Assembly (NCBI GenBank): GCA_015062635.1
Contig: SUUF01000106.1
Coordinates: forward strand, 1-6,906
Source of the DNA: Coriobacteriaceae bacterium
Lineage (GTDB): Bacteria; Actinomycetota; Coriobacteriia; Coriobacteriales; Eggerthellaceae
Reading direction: 5' to 3'
DNA length: 6,906 nt
Part shown: piece by piece, positions 1 through 5,996 of the stretch
Layout: every line of letters starts with the position of its first letter
Numbering within the stretch: position 1 is the first letter of the stretch
The notes under the pieces: generated by a model
Told to the model about the DNA's origin: nothing
Databases searched by the model: none
The model's input: only the letters and a program-made list of their open reading frames with translations
Translations under genes and position numbers: made by a program

Positions 1-272
1 GTGTCCTCGCCGTGCAGGCACACATAGCGCCCGTCGGCCGTGCGCCAGATATCGGTCTCGATGCCGTAAATGCCCGCGGCAGCGGCAGCCTGCTCAAAGG
101 CCGGTATCGTGTTCCCCCGGTAGTCAGAGCTTACTTTCCCCTGGTGGGCGACGTATCGGTACTCGGTGGCGAGGGCTGGTGCCGCCAGCAGACACACCGC
201 CAGCACCACGAAAAAGGCGCAGGCCAGCGCATTGCCGGCCTGCATCCAATAAGCGGTTCGCCTTTGTTTCAT
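1..272 (-). CDS. Secreted glycerophosphodiester phosphodiesterase, N-terminal part
   Basis: The reading frame starts at ATG 272 and is still open at base 1, giving 90 residues plus two bases, so most of the enzyme lies outside the window. Residues 1-35 look like a signal peptide: a basic start (MKQRR), a hydrophobic core at about 15-33 and a cleavage site after APALA. The mature start matches the GDPD family, which hydrolyses glycerophosphodiesters to glycerol 3-phosphate and an alcohol. An AHQG block (His43) stands where HRG is usual, followed by GNTIPAFEQA (the usual ENT..AF), the E-x-D metal-ligand pair at Glu72 and Asp74, TADG, and His87 in LHGED where HD is common. The protein is probably exported. 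It begins 10 bases after nfnB, so it may be read from the same transcript, but no good ribosome site lies at normal distance. A second Met (residue 10, ATG at 245) would lose the basic n-region, so 272 is preferred. The family call is fairly sure; the substrate is unknown. Confidence 0.8.
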   Translation of the reverse strand, partial: MKQRRTAYWMQAGNALACAFFVVLAVCLLAAPALATEYRYVAHQGKVSSDYRGNTIPAFEQAAAAAGIYGIETDIWRTADGRYVCLHGED

Positions 273-282
273 ATACGATTCG

Positions 283-1908
283 CTACAACCTTCCCAGGTA
301 GCCCAGGATGGAACGCGCGGCTTCCTTGCCGGTGCCCATGGCCTGGATGACCGTCGCGGCGCCGGTGGTCACATCGCCGCCGGCAAACACGCCGGGGATG
401 TTCGTCGTGTGCCATTCCTTGTCGGTGCGGATGCGCCCGCGGTCGTCTACGGCCAGGCCGGGGGTCGATTCCTGCACCAACTGGTTCGGGCGGTTGCCCA
501 CGGCCACGACAACCATGTCGACCGTCATCGGGAAACGCGAGCCCGGAATCTCGACCGGACGGCGGCGGCCCGAAAGGTCGGGGCTGCCAAGCTCCATCTT
601 CACGCAGTCGAGGCGACGCACCCAACCGCGGTCGTCGGCGATGATCTCAACCGGATTCGTGAGGAAGCGGAACTTGATGCCCTCTTGCTCGGCGTGCAGC
701 ACCTCTTCCTCGCGGGCGGGCAGCTCTTCACGGCTGCGACGATACACGATGGTCACGTCCGCACCGAAACGGCGCACGGTGCGCGCCGCGTCCATGGCCA
801 CGTTGCCGCCTCCGATGACCACGCAGGTGCGGCCCATGAACAGCGGGGTCGCCGACTCGGGGAACTCGTAGGCCCTCATCAGGTTCGTGCGCGTAAGCAG
901 CTCGTTCGCCATCATCACGCCGTCGTACATCTCGTCGGGAATGCCCAGGTAGATGGGTGCGCCAGCGCCGCTCGCGATGTACACGGCGTCGAAGCCCATG
1001 TCTTCCATCAGCTCGGGGATGTCATACAGCCGGCCCACCACGGCATTGAGCTCGAACTTGACGCCATGCGCCTCGAGCGTCGCGACCTCGCGCGCCACCA
1101 AACGCTTCGGAAGGCGGAATTCGGGGATGCCGTAGGAAAGCACGCCGCCCACCTTGTGCAGCGCCTCGAACACGGTGACGTCCACGCCTTCGCGCGCAAG
1201 CTCGTCGGCGCAGGTGAGCGACGAGGGGCCGCTGCCGATGCAAGCAACCTTCTTGCCGCGCACGCGCTCCTTGGCGGCGTCGTAATCGAAGAGCGGCTCT
1301 TCATCATCGGGTTCATGCGCATCGTGGAAATCGGGGTCGTGCTCCCTGTTCTTGCGGGCATTCTCGGCCACGTTCGCCATGATGGCCGCCGCACCGCGCT
1401 CGCGGGCGATAGGCGCGTTGTAGGCGCGGGTCATCTCGTCGGTCACGGGTTCGAGCTCGTCGGGATGGTCGAACGCCCAGTCGGCCACGAAACGCTCGAG
1501 GTAGCCGATGCCCACCGGCTCGCCCTTGCGTCCCAGCACGCACTTCGACTCGCACTGCGTTTCCTGCGGGCACACGCGACCGCAGATGGCGGGCAGCGCG
1601 TTGCGGTGCTTGATGATGGAATACGCCTTCGCGAACTCGCCATGGGCGACGGCCTCGATGAAGTGCGGAATGGGCACGCTCACCGGACAGCCGTGCATGC
1701 ACGAGGGCTTCGGGCAGTCGAGGCAGCGCTTCGCCTCGTTGATGGCCATTTCAGGCGTATAGCCCAGCGCGACCTCGTTGAAATTGGCGATGCGGCCGGG
1801 AGCGGGCTGCTCGGGCATCGGGGTCTTCGTGGTCTGGCGGTTGATCTGGTCTTTGCTCGGACGATGCCTTCCGTCGGGAAGCACGCCGCGTTCTTTGGTG
1901 TCACTCAT
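283..1908 (-). CDS. nfnB: NADPH-binding subunit of NfnAB-type ferredoxin:NADP oxidoreductase (GltD-like)
   Basis: A 541-residue flavoprotein of the glutamate synthase small subunit family. The N-terminal iron-sulfur domain carries Cys62, 65, 70 and 74, then Cys109, 113, 119 and 123, the pattern for two [4Fe-4S] clusters. A FAD-binding motif IGSGPSS lies at 224-230, the NADP-binding GGGNVAMDAA at 367-376, and the second FAD motif AGGDVTTGAATV at 509-520. The gene starts 24 bases after nfnA and has AGAGGA just upstream of ATG 1908. Paired with NfnA it would form the cytoplasmic enzyme that couples NADH and reduced ferredoxin to NADP reduction by flavin-based electron bifurcation. The sequence alone cannot exclude the closely related sulfide dehydrogenase or ferredoxin:NADP reductase (SudAB) role. 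No GltB large subunit is next to it, which argues against glutamate synthase. It is longer than the roughly 460-470 residues I expect, from a polar start of about 40 residues and an acidic, His-rich insertion at about 150-215. Confidence 0.88.
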   Translation of the reverse strand: MSDTKERGVLPDGRHRPSKDQINRQTTKTPMPEQPAPGRIANFNEVALGYTPEMAINEAKRCLDCPKPSCMHGCPVSVPIPHFIEAVAHGEFAKAYSIIKHRNALPAICGRVCPQETQCESKCVLGRKGEPVGIGYLERFVADWAFDHPDELEPVTDEMTRAYNAPIARERGAAAIMANVAENARKNREHDPDFHDAHEPDDEEPLFDYDAAKERVRGKKVACIGSGPSSLTCADELAREGVDVTVFEALHKVGGVLSYGIPEFRLPKRLVAREVATLEAHGVKFELNAVVGRLYDIPELMEDMGFDAVYIASGAGAPIYLGIPDEMYDGVMMANELLTRTNLMRAYEFPESATPLFMGRTCVVIGGGNVAMDAARTVRRFGADVTIVYRRSREELPAREEEVLHAEQEGIKFRFLTNPVEIIADDRGWVRRLDCVKMELGSPDLSGRRRPVEIPGSRFPMTVDMVVVAVGNRPNQLVQESTPGLAVDDRGRIRTDKEWHTTNIPGVFAGGDVTTGAATVIQAMGTGKEAARSILGYLGRL

Positions 1909-1932
1909 GATTCGTCCTCTATCTGCGGGCTG

Positions 1933-2784
1933 CTATGCGCGGCGCATCGTGGCTTCAGGATGGTTGCGGCGGTAGTTGTTCAGCGCCTGCGTCTCGTACT
2001 GGCGGAACTGCACGCTGCGCTCCATGACGCTCGTGAAGTCCACCTCGTGCCCCTCGAAGTCGGGGCCGTCGATGCACGCATGCTTGTACTCGCCGTTCAC
2101 CTTCACGCGACAGCAGCCGCACATGCCCGTGCCGTCGATCATCACCGTGTTCATCGAAACCAGCGTGCGGATGCCGTATTCCTTGGTCAAGCGGCATACG
2201 AAGTCCATCATCACCACCGGGCCGATGGCGATGACCAGGTCGTAACGGATACCGGCATTCAGGCGCTCGCGCAGGGCGTCGGTCACGAAACCGCGACGGC
2301 CGTTGCTGCCATCGTCGGTGACGATGATCAGGTTATCGCAGGCCGCCTGCAGCTTTTCGCCCATGAAGATGAGGTTCGCGGTGCGGAAGCCCGCGATGAG
2401 GTCGACCTCGATGCCCTTGTCATGCAGCTCCTTGGCCTCGGGATACGCGATAGCGCAACCCAAGCCGCCGCCGATCACCGCCACGCGCTTGGCATCGCCG
2501 AAATCGGTCGGCTTGCCCAGCGGGCCCACAAGGTCGAGCAGGGCATCACCCGGATGAAGCGCCGCCAGCTGCATCGTCGTGGCACCCACCTTCTGGAACA
2601 CCACGGTCACGGTGCCGGCTTCGACATCCACTTCGTTCACGGTAAGCGGAATGCGCTCGCCGGTCTCGTCAATGCGCAAGATGATGAACTGCCCCGGCTG
2701 ATGCTTGCGCGCGATGGCAGGCGCCTCAACCACCATGCGCACGACCTCGGGGTTGAGGTCTTGAACTTCGATAATCGGATACAT
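1933..2784 (-). CDS. nfnA: FAD/[2Fe-2S] subunit of NfnAB-type ferredoxin:NADP oxidoreductase
   Basis: A 283-residue protein of the ferredoxin reductase/dihydroorotate dehydrogenase electron-transfer subunit family. Residues 1-95 form the FAD-binding barrel, with ERIPLTV at 43-49 as the flavin motif. Residues 100-125 hold the nucleotide-binding turn VAVIGGGLGC. The C-terminal [2Fe-2S] site is visible as DGTGMCGCC (Asp217, Cys222, 224, 225) and Cys237. This subunit is expected to bind NAD(H) and pass electrons to NfnB. The frame stays open upstream to 2934, but ATG 2784 was chosen because GGAGGAG lies just upstream (2789-2795) and MYPIIEV is where family homology should begin. The gene is first in a two-gene unit with nfnB. 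The length is normal for the family. PyrK is the main alternative, rejected because the partner gene is GltD-like and no pyrD is present; a SudB role remains possible. Confidence 0.88.
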   Translation of the reverse strand: MYPIIEVQDLNPEVVRMVVEAPAIARKHQPGQFIILRIDETGERIPLTVNEVDVEAGTVTVVFQKVGATTMQLAALHPGDALLDLVGPLGKPTDFGDAKRVAVIGGGLGCAIAYPEAKELHDKGIEVDLIAGFRTANLIFMGEKLQAACDNLIIVTDDGSNGRRGFVTDALRERLNAGIRYDLVIAIGPVVMMDFVCRLTKEYGIRTLVSMNTVMIDGTGMCGCCRVKVNGEYKHACIDGPDFEGHEVDFTSVMERSVQFRQYETQALNNYRRNHPEATMRRA

Positions 2785-2857
2785 CTCACTCCTCCGATTG
2801 CGTTGAATTGCTCCATGTCTCCCAAGTATTTTTGGGCACACCAAATTAGATATAATA
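2785..2857 (-). promoter_or_regulatory. Probable promoter, leader and ribosome site of nfnA
   Basis: Read on the minus strand, TATTAT at 2857-2852 is one base off the -10 consensus and sits in the only AT-rich stretch of the gap, about 70 bases ahead of the nfnA start. The -35 position (GATGCA, 2880-2875) is poor, so an activator or another start point may be involved. The presumed leader contains a small hairpin, CCCAA/TTGGG at 2821-2836, and a strong ribosome site GGAGGAG at 2795-2789. The promoter call is an inference from position and one hexamer. Confidence 0.35.
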
Positions 2858-2879
2858 CCTGTTTTCGAGATTTTTGCAT

Positions 2880-3013
2880 CCCCGCTATCGGCAGAAGAGC
2901 TCCTTGTTTCGATTATCGGGGCAGTTTCGTGCATGCCGCACTCGCATCGCGCATCGAATGTGCGGGGGATGCTTCACCTTGCGATTGGCCCATGCGGCCA
3001 ACCGGTGCGCTCG
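2880..3013 (-). other. udg-nfnA intergenic stretch with three weak inverted repeats
   Basis: No convincing gene lies here. Three inverted repeats are visible: TTGGCC/GGCCAA with a 5-base loop (2985-3001, 12 bases past the udg stop), CCGCAC/GTGCGG enclosing 18 bases (2936-2965), and an imperfect CCCCG..TCG/CGA..CGGGG pair (2880-2921). None is followed by a U-run on the minus strand, so none is a standard intrinsic terminator. They may slow or stop transcription out of udg, or be chance in GC-rich DNA. Confidence 0.3.
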
Positions 3014-3577
3014 TTACCCGTTCAGCAGCTGACCCAGGCGCTCGAAATCGGCCTGCAGCACAGGGCGCTGGCTGCCGTTGCGCAGCACATACGCCGGGTG
3101 ATACACGGGAAACACCTGGAAGCGTCCGGCCTGGTGCACCTGCCCGCGCATCTTCGTGATGCCCTTATCGGTTTTCAGGATGAACTTCATCGCGAAATTC
3201 CCGAGCGTGACGATGTACTTCGGGTCGATGGTGCGGGTCTGTTCGCGCAGGAAATACGAGCACGCTTGAATCTCGGGCGCCTGCGGGTTGCGATTTCCCG
3301 GCGGGCGGCACTTCAACACGTTCGCGATGTAGATATCCTCGCGCTTCAGGCCGGCATACCCGAGCATCTCGTTCAGCAGCTGGCCGGCACGGCCCACGAA
3401 CGGCTCGCCGCGCAGGTCTTCCTGCTCGCCGGGCGCCTCGCCCACGATGAGCACGTCGGCATGGGGGTTGCCCACGCCGAACACGAGGTTGGTGCGGCCT
3501 TGCCACAGTTCGCACCCGCGACAACGACTCGCCTGGTCGTACAGCGTTTCCAGAGGAATTTTCTCGTGTTGTACCAT
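3014..3577 (-). CDS. Family 4 uracil-DNA glycosylase with [4Fe-4S] cluster
   Basis: A 187-residue enzyme that removes uracil from DNA as the first step of base excision repair. The family 4 signature is clear: cluster ligands Cys19 and Cys22 (CRGC), Cys90 (VLKCRPPGNRNP) and Cys106; the active-site loop GEAPGEQED at 46-54; EPFVGRAGQLLNEML at 58-72; and the second catalytic block YHPAYVLRN with His160. The length matches the compact, single-domain members. The frame remains open to 3727, but the upstream part runs through the palindrome, while ATG 3577 has GGTGGGAG before it and starts the conserved fold. The gene is divergent from alr. It is sometimes annotated as a phage SPO1 DNA polymerase-related protein; that is the same family. 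Confidence 0.93.
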   Translation of the reverse strand: MVQHEKIPLETLYDQASRCRGCELWQGRTNLVFGVGNPHADVLIVGEAPGEQEDLRGEPFVGRAGQLLNEMLGYAGLKREDIYIANVLKCRPPGNRNPQAPEIQACSYFLREQTRTIDPKYIVTLGNFAMKFILKTDKGITKMRGQVHQAGRFQVFPVYHPAYVLRNGSQRPVLQADFERLGQLLNG

Positions 3578-3605
3578 CGCAGCTCCCACCTTCGGTTTCG
3601 CCAAG

Positions 3606-3634
3606 AGTATACGCCAGCTGGGGTTGAATGTTAC
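3606..3634 (-). promoter_or_regulatory. Probable udg promoter overlapping the palindrome
   Basis: On the minus strand, TATACT (3611-3606) follows GTAACA (3634-3629) with a 17-base spacer. Both hexamers match the housekeeping consensus at 4 or 5 of 6 positions. The predicted start lies about 22 bases before ATG 3577. The -35 hexamer is inside the left arm of the 74-bp palindrome. Confidence 0.5.
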
Positions 3635-3699
3635 GTTTCCTCGGAGCCTTTGTTGCATCGCGCACGATGTTACGAAGGCTCCGAGGAAACGTAACATTC
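3626..3699. repeat. 74-bp near-perfect palindrome between udg and alr
   Basis: The outer arms, 3626-3650 and 3675-3699, are perfect 25-base reverse complements (GAATGTTACGTTTCC... and its complement). The 24 bases between them continue the symmetry: CATCG (3656-3660) pairs with CGATG (3665-3669) around a CGCA loop centred exactly on the same axis. Overall 32 of 35 pairs are Watson-Crick. It lies between divergent genes, where a terminator has no obvious job, and there is no U-run. Candidate explanations are a dispersed REP- or MITE-like element, a regulatory hairpin or a protein-binding site. A genome-wide copy count cannot be judged from this window. Confidence 0.93.
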
Positions 3700-3730
3700 T
3701 GGAAAGGGCATGCGCTTGGGCATACACGGC

Positions 3731-3736
3731 TATAAT
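3731..3736 (+). promoter_or_regulatory. Probable -10 element of the alr promoter
   Basis: A perfect TATAAT lies 38 bases ahead of the alr ATG. No good -35 hexamer is found at normal spacing (3708-3713 reads GCATGC), so the promoter may be weak or need an activator. The predicted start falls near 3743, inside the inverted repeat at 3737-3753. Confidence 0.55.
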
Positions 3737-3753
3737 GGTTCGGATATCGAACC
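3737..3753. repeat. Small inverted repeat at the alr transcription start, possible operator
   Basis: GGTTCG (3737-3742) and CGAACC (3748-3753) are perfect inverted copies around GATAT, immediately after the -10 element, with an extra GAACC at 3754-3758. Placement over the expected start site would suit a repressor operator, or a small leader hairpin. The size is small enough for chance. Confidence 0.4.
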
Positions 3754-3774
3754 GAACCAGAGGAATTGCAGCGC

Positions 3775-5043
3775 ATGGAAGAGATACTCAACGGCTTCAC
3801 CGGCTTCGCCAAGAAAAACTCCGGCTTCACGATGCCGAAGAACGCCCGCACGCCCGAAGGGACCGTCGTGGCCTTCGGCGAACAGGAGCTCGAGAGCATC
3901 GACGACCGCGATCGCCGCTGGTCGTGGGTGGAAATCAACCTGCGCGCCATTCAGCAGAACACGCTGAACATCAAGCGCCTGCTGCGCCCCGACACGAAGC
4001 TCATGGCGGTGGTGAAGGCCGACGCCTACGGACACGGCGCCGTGCGGTGCGCGAAGGCGAGCCTGAGCGCGGGCGCCGACTGGCTCGGCGTCTCGACGGT
4101 GAACGAGGGCATCGAGCTGCGCAATGCCGGCCTGAACGCGCCCATCCTCATCCTCGCCGAGCCGCCGATGGAAGCCATCCCGCTGCTGCTGAGCTACCGG
4201 ATAACCCCGGCTGTGTTCCATCCCGAGTTCGCCATCGCCTATGGCGAGGCCGCCGACCGGCATGGCATGCGCGCGCCCTTCCACCTGGCCGTGAACACGG
4301 GCATGAACCGCATCGGCGTGCGGCACGACGAGGTGCTCGACTTCATGCAGCAGGTGGCATTCCACCGCGCGCTCGACCTCGAGGGCACGTTCACGCATTT
4401 CGCGACATCCGACTGCGAGGAAACCTTCGACTTCAAGATCCAGGTGCGCCGCTTCACCGAGGCCATCAACGCGATGAAGGCGTCGGGCATCAACCCCGGC
4501 ATCGTGCATGCCGCCAATTCGGCCGCCATCATCCGCTACCCCGAAACGCATTTCGACATGGTGCGCTTGGGCATCTCGCTGTACGGCTTCCACCCGTGCA
4601 AGGAAACGCGCCGGCTCATCAAGCTGTACCCCGCGATGACGGTGAAGGCGCGCATCACCGAAGTGAAGACCGTGCCCATGAGCGAGGGCGTGAGCTATGG
4701 CATGCACTACCGCTCGCCCGGTTCGGTGAAAATCTGCACGCTGCCCGTGGGGTATGCCGACGGCTACCGGCGCGGGCTTTCGGGCCGCGTGAGCGTGGTG
4801 CTGGCCGGCCGGCGGTTCCCGCAGGTGGGCAATATCTGCATGGACCAGTGCATGTTCGAGGTCGATTTGCGCAGCCAGGGCGGAATGCGCCGCGTCGACC
4901 CGCGCATCGGCGACGTGGTGACGCTCGTGGGCGCAGAGGGCGACGCGTTCGTGACCATCGACGAGCAGGCCGACATCTGCGGCACCATCCAGCACGAAAT
5001 CGCGATCGGCTACAGCCTGCGCATGCCGCGCTATTGGTTCTAG
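3775..5043 (+). CDS. alr: Alanine racemase with N-terminal extension
   Basis: A 422-residue PLP enzyme that interconverts L- and D-alanine, supplying D-alanine for peptidoglycan. The core starts at about residue 49 (WSWVEINLRAI). The PLP lysine is Lys81 in VVKADAYGHGA and the opposite catalytic tyrosine is Tyr308 in GVSYGMHYRS. Other family blocks are VNTGMNRIGVR (173-183), VHAANSAA (244-251), DMVRLGISLYGF (261-272) and GNICMDQ (352-358). The protein is cytoplasmic. ATG 3775 is preferred: AGAGGA at 3759-3764 lies about 10 bases ahead, whereas a TTG three codons earlier (3766) is almost on top of it. The first 48 residues, polar with two GFT repeats, precede the usual family start and are unexplained. 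Family members are usually about 370-390 residues. An internal start is possible, but no clearly better ribosome site was seen. The gene stands alone, divergent from udg. Confidence 0.95.
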   Translation: MEEILNGFTGFAKKNSGFTMPKNARTPEGTVVAFGEQELESIDDRDRRWSWVEINLRAIQQNTLNIKRLLRPDTKLMAVVKADAYGHGAVRCAKASLSAGADWLGVSTVNEGIELRNAGLNAPILILAEPPMEAIPLLLSYRITPAVFHPEFAIAYGEAADRHGMRAPFHLAVNTGMNRIGVRHDEVLDFMQQVAFHRALDLEGTFTHFATSDCEETFDFKIQVRRFTEAINAMKASGINPGIVHAANSAAIIRYPETHFDMVRLGISLYGFHPCKETRRLIKLYPAMTVKARITEVKTVPMSEGVSYGMHYRSPGSVKICTLPVGYADGYRRGLSGRVSVVLAGRRFPQVGNICMDQCMFEVDLRSQGGMRRVDPRIGDVVTLVGAEGDAFVTIDEQADICGTIQHEIAIGYSLRMPRYWF

Positions 5044-5052
5044 CCGCTGGGG

Positions 5053-5076
5053 AAAACGGGCGGGAGAAGCGCCCGT
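5053..5076 (-). terminator. Intrinsic terminator of ecfT between convergent genes
   Basis: The perfect 7-base stem ACGGGCG (5056-5062) / CGCCCGT (5070-5076) encloses a 7-base loop. Read on the minus strand it is followed by TTT and C-rich sequence, so it best serves ecfT, whose stop codon is about 30 bases upstream. The plus side reads GCGCTTATT, so it would end alr transcripts less efficiently; no other alr terminator was seen. Confidence 0.65.
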
Positions 5077-5106
5077 GCGCTTATTGCGGGCCCCGGCTTT
5101 CGGTCG

Positions 5107-5952
5107 CTAGGCGAACAGCACGCACGGAACGACGCATACGGCGAGTCCGAAAGCCAGCATGACGGCATCGGCGGGGCGCATTTTCAGCAAGGCAAGCGTC
5201 GTGTGGGTTTCCCCCATGCCATACGCACGCACATCCATCGCGGTTGCGATGCGCGAAGCGCGCCGATACAGGCTCACGAGCCACGGAACCATCACCGGCA
5301 CCCAGGCGTTCACGCGCCGCCACAAACCTCCCACGCCAAATGACGCCCCACGCGCCATCTGGGCAAGCTTCGTCTCCTGAAGCTCCTCGAACGCGAGCGG
5401 AATGAACCGCAGCGCCAACGTGAAGGTGAGCGCGATATCGTTGACGGGCACGCGAAGCCGTTCCAGCGGACGCATGAACCATGCGAGGCCTTCGGTAAGG
5501 CGCGTCGCGGGCGTGGAGTACGCGACCAGCAGGCTCGCCACCACCATGCAGAGGATGCGCACGCAATAGAACAACGAACGGACCAGGCTCGCTGGCATGA
5601 AATGCCATCCCGCCACCAGGGCCACGGGCGCCGCACCTTCGAACACGCCCGCCGATACGCCGCCGACGCCATATGCGGTTGCCAACACGTCGGGGTTCAA
5701 CGTGAACGAGTTCACCACCACGGCGAACGCCATCAAAACGTAAAACGGAATGAGCGAGCGGGCGATAACGCCCAGCGGCAGCCTCGATGCCGCTAGTGCG
5801 AGCACCACCGCCGCAACCAGCACCCCGAGCCCGCGCCAGGTGGTGACGACGAACAGCGCGATGGTAAGCGCGATGAGCAGCACGAGCTTCACGCGGGGGT
5901 CGAGTTCATGCACGGGGCTTTCCCGCGGGTAGTATGTCTGCGGAATGCGCAT
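5107..5952 (-). CDS. Energy-coupling factor transporter membrane protein (EcfT/CbiQ family)
   Basis: A 281-residue membrane protein, the coupling subunit that links two ABC ATPases to a substrate-binding S component for uptake of vitamins or transition metals. It has an early HELDPRVKL motif (residues 15-23), typical of the family, followed by hydrophobic segments at about 21-38, 41-56, 62-83, 128-146 and 262-280. The conserved cytoplasmic part carries the two coupling-helix signatures: ARG at 200-202 (QMARGASF) and AMDVRAYG with Arg242. These contact the ATPases. No ATPase or S component gene is adjacent within the window. The start is uncertain: ATG 5952 or GTG 5958, two codons apart, neither with a ribosome site. 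ATG is preferred because a TATCAT -10-like element ends only 7 bases before it. The substrate cannot be inferred. Confidence 0.9.
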   Translation of the reverse strand: MRIPQTYYPRESPVHELDPRVKLVLLIALTIALFVVTTWRGLGVLVAAVVLALAASRLPLGVIARSLIPFYVLMAFAVVVNSFTLNPDVLATAYGVGGVSAGVFEGAAPVALVAGWHFMPASLVRSLFYCVRILCMVVASLLVAYSTPATRLTEGLAWFMRPLERLRVPVNDIALTFTLALRFIPLAFEELQETKLAQMARGASFGVGGLWRRVNAWVPVMVPWLVSLYRRASRIATAMDVRAYGMGETHTTLALLKMRPADAVMLAFGLAVCVVPCVLFA

Positions 5953-5958
5953 TGGCAC

Positions 5959-5964
5959 ATGATA
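5959..5964 (-). promoter_or_regulatory. Possible -10 element of a leaderless ecfT transcript
   Basis: TATCAT on the minus strand (5964-5959) matches the -10 consensus at 5 of 6 bases. Transcription would then begin at or next to ATG 5952. The -35 position (AGGGTT) is poor. It lies after the eno terminator, so some promoter is expected in this gap. Confidence 0.3.
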
Positions 5965-5996
5965 CCGCAGCCAGCCCGTCGAACCCTCCCCAACGG

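Noticed and set aside
283..1908. Glutamate synthase small subunit as the function of the 541-residue flavoprotein
   Set aside because: No large subunit gene adjoins it, and an NfnA-type partner is directly upstream in the same transcription unit.
2851..2856. Plus-strand TATAAT in the udg-nfnA gap as promoter of a small RNA
   Set aside because: No -35 partner and no plus-strand gene or terminator downstream; the same AT-rich bases more likely serve nfnA on the other strand.
2785..2934. 50-codon upstream extension of nfnA
   Set aside because: A strong ribosome site and the expected family start both point to ATG 2784; the extension runs through the likely promoter.
409..3159. Very long plus-strand open frame (over 900 codons) opposite nfnB, nfnA and part of udg
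   Set aside because: Its translation is Ala/His/Arg-rich with no recognisable domain, and it runs antisense to three clear genes. Long antisense frames are expected in GC-rich coding DNA.
3626..3699. Palindrome as a bidirectional terminator or a CRISPR repeat
   Set aside because: It lies between divergent genes and lacks U-runs, and there is only one unit with no spacers.
3578..3727. 50-codon upstream extension of udg
   Set aside because: It is made of palindrome sequence and the presumed promoter; ATG 3577 has its own ribosome site.
3730..4995. Minus-strand open frame of about 420 codons opposite alr
   Set aside because: Antisense shadow of the alanine racemase gene; His/Ala-rich, no motifs, no ribosome site.
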